Shown here piece by piece: positions 1-5,282 of a DNA stretch of 6,140 bases. The notes under the pieces are model-generated. The model saw only the letters and a program-made list of their open reading frames with translations, was not told the DNA's origin and did no database searches. Within the stretch, counting starts at the first letter, position 1. Every line of letters starts with the position of its first letter. This DNA comes from Eubacteriales Family XIII. Incertae Sedis bacterium (GTDB taxonomy: Bacteria; Bacillota; Clostridia; Peptostreptococcales; Anaerovoracaceae): positions 1-6,140 of the forward strand of contig JAITEX010000101.1 in assembly GCA_031281765.1 (NCBI GenBank), in the 5' to 3' direction. A program made the position numbers and the translations under genes.

Positions 1-12
1 AAGCTTGACAGT

Positions 13-1308
13 GTGAACATGATGTACGCCTTCCCCGAGGTGGCCTTAGATGAGGGTTACGCCATCGGGACCTTCCAGGCCAAGGTGAAAACGAAGGACA
101 TCGAGAAGCTCGCGATGGCGATTGCCGACGAGCAGACCACGGGTACGTGGATAAAGGTCGGCGGCAGTTCGGACGAGAAGAACAAGATTTTCGGCGCAAA
201 GGTCGTTTCTATCTATGAGGTCCCGGACGCCGCTTCCGATTATATGGCGGACGAACCGCCGATGTACCTCATCCAGGTTGCGTTCCCCGTCCACAATTTC
301 GGGACCAGCATCCCGATGATGCTCTCAACGGTCTTCGGCAACATCTCCGCTTCGGGCATGCTGAAATGGATCGACTGCGCGTTCCCGAAGAGCTATGTGG
401 AGCAGTTCAAAGGCCCGCAGTTTGGCGTACAGGGCTTGCGCGACGTGCTGAACGTCCCCGACAGGCCTCTGCTGAACGCGATGATAAAGCCGAATATCGG
501 CTGGACGCCGGACGAGGGCGCGCAGATATTCTACGACACGGCCCGCGGCGGCGTTGACGTCATCAAGGACGATGAGCTGATGCCGGCCGACGAGGACTTC
601 TGCCCGCTGAAAGAGCGCGTCACGAAGTTCATGGCGATGGAAAAGAAGGCGTTTGAGGAGACGGGTGAGCATACGCTCTATGCGACAAACATCACGGACG
701 ACATCGCGAAGATTCGCGATAACGCGCTGAGAGCCATCGAATACGGCACGAACTGCCTGATGATCAACGCGTATACGGCAGGCTTCAGCGCGCTGAAGAT
801 GCTCGCGGACGACCCCGACATCAATGTGCCTATCCTTGCGCATATCGATTTCGTGGGCGCGATGGCCGGCAGCACATACACGGGCATATCCGCGCCGCTG
901 CTCATCGGCAAACTCGTGCGCCTGTCGGGCGGCGATTTCCAGATCAATGGCCATCCGTGGGGCAAATTCCCCGTGCCGGGCAAACTGTTCTACCGCTCAT
1001 TCAAATTCTTCACGCAGCCGTGGTGGAATATCAAGCCGATGATGTACGCGGCTTCGGGCGGCACGACGCAGCTTGCGGTGCCCCATATCATCAAGGCCGC
1101 GGGCACGGATGTCATTCTTGCCGCGGGCGGCGCCGTCCACGGGCATCCGGACGGAAGCTTCGCGGGCGCCCGTTCGATGCGTCAGGCGATCGACGCGACG
1201 ATAAACGGCCTCTCGCTGCCGGAAGCGGCGCAGAAATATGAGGAGCTCGGCCGTATGGTCGCCTTCCTTGACCCGGACATCCTGAAGAACTTTGACCTGA
1301 TGAACTGA
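13..1308 (+). CDS. RuBisCO-like protein (RLP, form IV family), 5' end uncertain
   Basis: Belongs to the RuBisCO large-subunit superfamily. Aligned by eye to spinach RbcL, it has the N-terminal alpha/beta domain (about residues 15-145), with E40, T45, W46 and N110 at the positions of E60, T65, W66 and N123. A TIM barrel follows, with loop-1 K159 (K175), the IKDDE motif K185/D187/E188 (carbamylated K201, D203, E204), H277 (H294), SGGD 305-308, K318 (K334 by ungapped count), S348 (S379) and G372/G373 (G403/G404). K177 is replaced by N161, R295 by I278 and H327 by I311, so it is very unlikely to fix CO2. HGHPDG (376-381) resembles MtnW-type RLPs. Characterised RLPs act on phosphorylated keto-sugars as enolases, isomerases, decarboxylases or hydrolases; which applies here is unknown. 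At 431 residues it is about full length. The frame is open to base 1 and no ribosome binding site is visible before GTG 13, ATG 19 or ATG 22, so the true start may lie upstream. First visible gene of the cluster. Confidence 0.9.
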   Translation: MNMMYAFPEVALDEGYAIGTFQAKVKTKDIEKLAMAIADEQTTGTWIKVGGSSDEKNKIFGAKVVSIYEVPDAASDYMADEPPMYLIQVAFPVHNFGTSIPMMLSTVFGNISASGMLKWIDCAFPKSYVEQFKGPQFGVQGLRDVLNVPDRPLLNAMIKPNIGWTPDEGAQIFYDTARGGVDVIKDDELMPADEDFCPLKERVTKFMAMEKKAFEETGEHTLYATNITDDIAKIRDNALRAIEYGTNCLMINAYTAGFSALKMLADDPDINVPILAHIDFVGAMAGSTYTGISAPLLIGKLVRLSGGDFQINGHPWGKFPVPGKLFYRSFKFFTQPWWNIKPMMYAASGGTTQLAVPHIIKAAGTDVILAAGGAVHGHPDGSFAGARSMRQAIDATINGLSLPEAAQKYEELGRMVAFLDPDILKNFDLMN

Positions 1309-1952
1309 TGGCTATGTACGACACTATTGTATTTGTCGATTTTGATGGAACCGTAACGTCGGAGGAGACGCTTGCGGGCTCGCTTCGGCATATGGATCCG
1401 CCGCCGGAGGGCGCGGAGGAGATAGAGCGCAAACTTGCTACGGGCGAATTGACACTGAAAGAAGCGGTGACTTCCGTCTTTTCGTCCGTGCGGTCGGACC
1501 GGGTTGGCGAATTTACGCGCTATATCAACTCCGTGCCGTTCCGGAAGGGATTCGATGCGTTCTTGGACACGCTCGGTTCGCGCGGCATCCCCGTCGTCAT
1601 CGTGAGCGGCGGCCTCGATATTATGGTGGAGGAGAAACTCGCGCCGTACCGGGATAAGCTGGCGGACATCTGGGACGTCAAGGTCGACCTCTCCGGCGCG
1701 TATTTCCGCCTTGTCGCGGAGCCGGAGGGGGAATTGGAGCTTATCGACAAGGTTGCTATTATGGACAAATACGCGTACCGGCGCGCCATCTGCGTCGGCG
1801 ACGGATATACGGACATACTGATGGCACAGAAAGCGGATGTGGTATATGCGAGAGACGAACTGGCAAACTACCTCGACGCCCACGACATGCCATATCGCAA
1901 ATGGGGGGATTTTTACGATATAGTGAAAGATATTGAAAACAATAGCGATTGA
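1308..1952 (+). CDS. HAD-superfamily phosphatase, MtnX-like
   Basis: A cytoplasmic HAD phosphatase of 214 residues. All four HAD motifs are visible: motif I DFDGT with nucleophile D11 and D13; motif II S100 in VIVSGG; motif III K148; motif IV GDGYTD with D165 and D169. The YARDELANYL segment (180-189) and the C-terminal DFYDIVKDIE (201-210) resemble the end of Bacillus MtnX, which dephosphorylates 2-hydroxy-3-keto-5-methylthiopentenyl-1-phosphate made by the RLP MtnW. The Cys-rich stretch that I recall in B. subtilis MtnX is absent, and the protein is about 20 residues shorter. ATG 1308 shares its A with the TGA stop of the RLP and no good ribosome binding site precedes it, so translation is probably coupled by re-initiation; ATG 1314 is an alternative start. 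The tight link to the RLP suggests it dephosphorylates the RLP product. The substrate is inferred only; a phosphoserine phosphatase-like role is less likely in this context. Confidence 0.85.
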   Translation: MAMYDTIVFVDFDGTVTSEETLAGSLRHMDPPPEGAEEIERKLATGELTLKEAVTSVFSSVRSDRVGEFTRYINSVPFRKGFDAFLDTLGSRGIPVVIVSGGLDIMVEEKLAPYRDKLADIWDVKVDLSGAYFRLVAEPEGELELIDKVAIMDKYAYRRAICVGDGYTDILMAQKADVVYARDELANYLDAHDMPYRKWGDFYDIVKDIENNSD

Positions 1953-1978
1953 AGTATGGCTCCGAAATATGATATAGT
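1949..1978 (+). promoter_or_regulatory. Possible sigma-70/sigma-A promoter before the CYTH gene
   Basis: The gap between the phosphatase stop and the CYTH start is markedly AT-rich compared with the flanking genes. TTGAAG (1949-1954, overlapping the phosphatase stop codon) lies 18 bp before TATAGT (1973-1978), giving a plausible -35/-10 pair. A perfect TATAAT at 1983-1988 is an alternative -10, but the bases 17 bp upstream do not resemble a -35. Either would place a transcript start inside the gap and let the four downstream genes be expressed apart from the RLP-phosphatase pair. Judged by eye only. Confidence 0.4.
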
Positions 1979-1988
1979 ACCGTATAAT

Positions 1989-2002
1989 AGAATGATTATT
2001 CT
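1989..2002. repeat. Short inverted repeat downstream of the putative promoter
   Basis: AGAAT (1989-1993) and ATTCT (1998-2002) are perfect reverse complements around a 4-base centre (GATT). It lies just after the TATAAT box, about where an operator or the first bases of a transcript would be. Five-base arms in AT-rich DNA can easily arise by chance, so an operator role is only a suggestion. Confidence 0.25.
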
Positions 2003-2014
2003 GTCTATTTGAGT

Positions 2015-2018
2015 GGAG
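2015..2018 (+). promoter_or_regulatory. Ribosome binding site setting the CYTH start at ATG 2025
   Basis: GGAG at 2015-2018 sits 6 bases before ATG 2025. It would be inside the coding sequence if the upstream in-frame GTG at 2013 were the start. The CYTH signature ExExK also begins two residues after ATG 2025, as is usual for the family, so ATG 2025 is preferred. Confidence 0.65.
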
Positions 2019-2024
2019 AAACAT

Positions 2025-2597
2025 ATGCGTGAAGTCGAGCGAAAACTGAGGGTTGGACCGGCGGAACAGGAACGTATCACCGATTTTTGTGAGCGGGAAG
2101 GGTTCGCAGCTTTGGGCGAGACCGCGCAAACGGACTGCTATCTCACGTTGCCAAACCGCAATATCTATCAGGAGGATATGGCGCTGAGGCTGCGCACCGA
2201 ACGGCTGCGCGATAGGGAACATACTATACTGACGTTCAAAGGGAAGGGGCGCGACGCGTCATTTCACGACAGGACGGAAATCGAGACGGGCGTAGAGGAC
2301 GGCGAGGCACTTGCCGGAATCCTGCGCTCGCTTGATTTTAGAGAGGTCTTAACGGTCAGGAAGAAAAGGAAGTCTTACGCAAAGGGCCCCGTCACGGTTT
2401 CGCTTGACGAAGTGGAGGGGCTCGGCTGTTTCGTTGAAGTGGAATACGCGGCAGCGGATACGGAGGCCGGCAAGGAAGAAGCGGTCACCGTCATCGACGG
2501 GCTGATTGGGAGGATGGGCATTGAATCGGCGGTGAACGAGCCGAAGAACTATCTGCAGCTCCTTGTCGCGAAGGAAGGTAGCGGAGGGCATATATGA
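2025..2597 (+). CDS. CYTH-domain protein (class IV adenylate cyclase / triphosphatase family)
   Basis: A 190-residue single-domain CYTH (triphosphate tunnel) protein, probably cytoplasmic. The signature ExExK is at the extreme N terminus (E3, E5, K7). The alternating charged residues that line the tunnel follow in order: R55 and R57 in ALRLR, K72 and K74 in FKGKG, R83, E85 and E87 in RTEIE, K113-K116 in VRKKRK, D128-E131 in LDEVEGLG, then E138 and E140 in FVEVE. The last two stretches look like CyaB-type class IV adenylate cyclases, but the fold is shared with inorganic triphosphatases and thiamine triphosphatases, and sequence alone does not separate them. All candidate activities act on a triphosphate with a divalent metal. 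The gene follows a 72-bp gap with a possible promoter and overlaps the kinase gene by 4 bp, so it belongs to the same transcript. Its link to sugar metabolism is unclear; a regulatory role through cAMP is speculation. Confidence 0.85.
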   Translation: MREVERKLRVGPAEQERITDFCEREGFAALGETAQTDCYLTLPNRNIYQEDMALRLRTERLRDREHTILTFKGKGRDASFHDRTEIETGVEDGEALAGILRSLDFREVLTVRKKRKSYAKGPVTVSLDEVEGLGCFVEVEYAAADTEAGKEEAVTVIDGLIGRMGIESAVNEPKNYLQLLVAKEGSGGHI

Positions 2598-4177
2598 TGG
2601 AGAAACGATTGGTAATTGCCTATGATATGGGTACGACGGGCAATAAGGCGTGTCTGTACTCACTGCGGGCCGGCGGCATCGAAAAGATTGCCGAGAAACA
2701 GGTTAAGTACGGAGTGTCAATCAGGCCCGGCGGAGGCGTGGAGCAGGACCCGGAGGAACTCTGGGGGAGCATTCGCGGAATCAGCAAAGCCTTGCTCGCG
2801 GAAACCGGGACACGGCCCGAAGATATTGCGATGCTTTCATTCTGCACACAGATGCAGGCCGTCGTGCTCGTGGACAAGAACGGGAAGGTGCTGCGCCCCA
2901 TCATGAACTATATGGACGAAAGGGCCGCAAGCCAGTTTGAGAAATTCAATGAGGGGCCGGTTAAAATCGATGGCCTGAATGCCGTCAAACACTTTGCGGC
3001 GATTCGGGAAAACGGGATCACGGCCGCCAGCGCGAAAGACCCCGTCTATAAATACGGCTGGGTGCGCGAAAACGAGCCGGAAATTTTCGCGCAGGTGTAT
3101 AAATATTTAGACGTCGGCGGGTGGGTGCTGCATCGCTGTACCGGAAGGTATGTGACCACCGAGGACGTCGCGTTCACCGCGCTCGTCTACGATGCCCGCA
3201 AGCATCAATGGAGCGAAAAGCTCTGCCATATGCACAAGATCGAGATGGGGCATCTCCCTGAAATCATAGGTTCCACGGAATGCGCCGGAAACCTTACGGA
3301 AGAAGCCGCGGCGGATCTCGGCCTTACGACGGACTGTAAGGTGATTGGCGGCGGCGGCGACGTCGCTATGATTGCGCTCGGCGCCGGTTGCACGAAGTTG
3401 GGTGACACGCTGGTCTATGTCGGGACTTCGGGTTGGGTAACGACCTGCGTCGACAAGCTCGGCATCGACCTGACCAACAGTATCGGCTCGACGGTCGGCG
3501 CGCAACAGGGCATCTATCTGTATTTCGCTGAAATGGAACTCGCGGGAAAAAACATCGAGTGGGCGAGGGACCAGGTCATGCTCGATGGGGAAGATGTCTA
3601 TAAAACGAAGGAGTTGTCCGACGAGGATGTGATGAAGAGAATCGGCGAGATAGCCGGCAGTTCTCCCCCCGGCGCGGGCGGCGTCATCTTCATGCCGTAT
3701 CTGCTCGGCAACCGGTGTCCTTTCGAGGACGTTTACTGCCGCGCGTCGTTCTATAATATCAGCCTGATGAGCACGAAGGCGGATTTGATGCGCAGCGTTA
3801 TTGAGGGCATAGCCTATCATATGTACTGGATGTTAGAGCTGATTGAAAAGCAGAAGCCGATGAACAGCATACTGCGGATCATCGGCGGAGGAGCAAAATC
3901 AGACCTCCTCTGCCAGACCCTCGCCGATTTGAGCGGCCACACGGTGGAACGGACCAAAGAGCCGCAGAACGCGGGCGTCCTCGGCGCGGGCATCCTCGCC
4001 GCCAACCACTTCGCGTATCTCGATTCGCTTGAAGACGCGAGACGCTTCGCCCAGGTCGGGGATGTCTTCGTGCCGAATCCTGAAACGAGGGAGCAATATA
4101 TGAAGAACTACGGCATATATAAGCAGTGGCCGGCACAGAACAAAAAGAATTTCAGATTTTTGAATAGACACAGATAA
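2594..4177 (+). CDS. FGGY-family carbohydrate kinase (xylulokinase-like)
   Basis: An ATP-dependent sugar or polyol kinase of 527 residues, normal for the FGGY family. The N-terminal actin-like domain opens with the phosphate-binding DMGTTG (11-16) and VEQDPEELW (49-57); MDERA (107-111) sits where xylulokinases have their substrate-contacting D-x-R segment. The catalytic aspartate is D256 in GGGGD (252-256). The C-terminal domain has GTSG (277-280), GGGAKS (431-436) and GVLGAG (461-466), the ATP-binding elements. The usual GERxP...RGxFxGL segment is altered to GNRCP (372-376) and RASFYNIS (383-390), so the substrate may not be a standard pentulose. ATG 2594 overlaps the CYTH stop as ATGA; GGAGG at 2583-2587 lies 6 bases before it, and ATG 2597 is an equally possible start. 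With an RLP, a phosphatase and a class II aldolase alongside, it probably makes the sugar phosphate that feeds the pathway. Substrate unknown. Confidence 0.9.
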   Translation: MMEKRLVIAYDMGTTGNKACLYSLRAGGIEKIAEKQVKYGVSIRPGGGVEQDPEELWGSIRGISKALLAETGTRPEDIAMLSFCTQMQAVVLVDKNGKVLRPIMNYMDERAASQFEKFNEGPVKIDGLNAVKHFAAIRENGITAASAKDPVYKYGWVRENEPEIFAQVYKYLDVGGWVLHRCTGRYVTTEDVAFTALVYDARKHQWSEKLCHMHKIEMGHLPEIIGSTECAGNLTEEAAADLGLTTDCKVIGGGGDVAMIALGAGCTKLGDTLVYVGTSGWVTTCVDKLGIDLTNSIGSTVGAQQGIYLYFAEMELAGKNIEWARDQVMLDGEDVYKTKELSDEDVMKRIGEIAGSSPPGAGGVIFMPYLLGNRCPFEDVYCRASFYNISLMSTKADLMRSVIEGIAYHMYWMLELIEKQKPMNSILRIIGGGAKSDLLCQTLADLSGHTVERTKEPQNAGVLGAGILAANHFAYLDSLEDARRFAQVGDVFVPNPETREQYMKNYGIYKQWPAQNKKNFRFLNRHR

Positions 4178-4193
4178 AGACGGTGGTTATAAC

Positions 4194-5246
4194 ATGGATA
4201 TAATAGCAGCAAAAGAGCAGGTGATCCGCGCGGGGCGCGAGCTTGTGGCAAAGGGGCTCGTGGCGCGTACGTGGGGCAATGTGAGTTGCCGCGCGGATGG
4301 GGACAGGTTTGCGATTACGCCGAGCGGCATCGGCTATGAACGGCTGACGGCCGATTTGATCGTGGCGGTGGACGTGAGGGACGGATCCTATCAGGGTGAT
4401 GTCGCCCCTTCGTCCGAGCACAAGATGCACGCGGCGATCTACAGCGCCCGTCCGGATGTGGACTTCATTATCCACACGCATCAAACCTATGCGACGTGTA
4501 TGAGCATAGCGGGCCCCGAAAGGCTTGCGCCGACGGCGGAAGAGACGGAGCGCCTTGGCGGCCCGATCGGCATCGCGGACTACGCTTTCCCCGGCACGGG
4601 CAAACTGAAGGATAACGTGGCAAAGGCGATTGCGGAGAAGGGCGGCGTCGTGCTTATGAAGCGCCACGGCGTGATTGCGGTCGGCGATAACCCCGATACG
4701 GCGTTCGCCCGCGCCACGCTGCTCGAAGAGGTGGCGAAGCGGGAGATGCCGGGAATCGCCTATGCCGCGGGCGCGCCCGCGGCGTCGGCTTCGCGTCCGG
4801 CCGGCGAGGACGGGCGGAACGGTTCCGGGGCCGATGAGCGCATCGCCCCCTATGCGGAGGCAATCTTCGCGCGCCGCGCCGATGTCTCACAGATAGTGCT
4901 TTTGGATACGCCGTCTACGGCAGCGGTAATGGACGGGAGACGCAAAGTCCCCGCGCTGATAGACGACTACGCGTTCATTGTCGGGCCGGACGCAAAGGTG
5001 GCTGAGCCGGTTCCGGAAAAAGCCGCCGCCGCTCTCGGGGACCGGTCCGCGGTCTTTGCCCGGGGTCTCGGAGCGCTCTGCTGCGCGGCGGAGCGTTCCG
5101 ACGCGGAAGCCATCATGATGCTTATCGAAAAAAATGTGATGTCTCTGCGCGCCGCCGGGCAGTACGGTACGGCGCGGCCGATACCGTATTGGGAACGGCT
5201 GCTGCTGCGGAAAGTATACGTATCGAAATATTCGAAGAAGAAATAG
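4194..5246 (+). CDS. Class II aldolase/adducin-family protein with degenerate second domain
   Basis: A 350-residue protein of the zinc-dependent class II aldolase family (fuculose-1-phosphate and ribulose-phosphate aldolases, and the dehydratase MtnB). Residues 1 to about 185 form a complete catalytic domain: TWGNVS (26-31) and TPSG (42-45) for phosphate binding, PSSEHKMH (72-79) with E75 as the likely catalytic acid/base, and zinc ligands H94, H96 (HTH) and H158 (KRHG). An Ala/Gly-rich linker (about 190-212) leads to residues 213-345, which echo the end of the aldolase fold (VFARGLGALC, 287-296, against VLMKRHGVIAVG) but have no HxH and no RHG histidine, so this part is probably structural. 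Paired with an RLP and an MtnX-like enzyme it may act as a dehydratase like MtnB; alternatively it cleaves a ketose phosphate to DHAP and an aldehyde. The gene starts 16 bases after the kinase stop, with GGTGG (4182-4186) as ribosome binding site. Confidence 0.85.
   Translation: MDIIAAKEQVIRAGRELVAKGLVARTWGNVSCRADGDRFAITPSGIGYERLTADLIVAVDVRDGSYQGDVAPSSEHKMHAAIYSARPDVDFIIHTHQTYATCMSIAGPERLAPTAEETERLGGPIGIADYAFPGTGKLKDNVAKAIAEKGGVVLMKRHGVIAVGDNPDTAFARATLLEEVAKREMPGIAYAAGAPAASASRPAGEDGRNGSGADERIAPYAEAIFARRADVSQIVLLDTPSTAAVMDGRRKVPALIDDYAFIVGPDAKVAEPVPEKAAAALGDRSAVFARGLGALCCAAERSDAEAIMMLIEKNVMSLRAAGQYGTARPIPYWERLLLRKVYVSKYSKKK
4764..4783. repeat. Perfect 20-bp all-G/C palindrome in the aldolase linker
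   Basis: The arm GCCGCGGGCG (4764-4773) is followed directly by its exact reverse complement (4774-4783), with no loop, and symmetry ends at 4763/4784. It encodes the linker AAGAPAA (residues 191-197) between the two aldolase-like domains. It may simply follow from Ala/Gly/Pro codons in GC-rich DNA. Confidence 0.6.
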
Positions 5247-5268
5247 CAAGCATATTTTAGTATCTGAA

Positions 5269-5274
5269 AGGAGG
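5269..5274 (+). promoter_or_regulatory. Strong ribosome binding site for the MFS gene
   Basis: AGGAGG (5269-5274), within AAAGGAGG, lies 8 bases before ATG 5283. It is the best Shine-Dalgarno match in the window and fixes the transporter start. The 36-bp gap before it shows no terminator hairpin, so the gene probably belongs to the same transcript. Confidence 0.8.
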
Positions 5275-5282
5275 AGAGAACG

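Noticed and set aside
1..6. HindIII site at the left edge as a cloning boundary
   Set aside because: AAGCTT also occurs near 1156, the site is expected by chance, and the reading frame continues through it, so nothing supports a construct junction.
325..954. Minus-strand open frame of 209 codons inside the RLP gene
   Set aside because: Arg/His-rich shadow composition and complete overlap with a gene having clear RuBisCO-family motifs.
13..1308. Genuine CO2-fixing RuBisCO
   Set aside because: Positions equivalent to K177, R295 and H327 are replaced, and the context is a phosphatase/kinase/aldolase cluster rather than a Calvin-cycle or AMP pathway.
2013..2024. GTG 2013 as the start of the CYTH gene
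   Set aside because: It would place the ribosome binding site inside the gene; ATG 2025 has correct spacing and puts ExExK at the N terminus as in the family.
1182..2222. Long open frame on the minus strand (346 codons)
   Set aside because: It lies opposite the phosphatase, the gap and parts of the RLP and CYTH genes, has no recognisable motif, and long antisense open frames are common in GC-rich coding DNA.
4141..4162. CAAAAA/TTTTTG arms near the kinase stop as a terminator
   Set aside because: The stem is almost all A-T with a 10-base loop and lies inside the kinase coding region with no following T-run; too weak for an intrinsic terminator.
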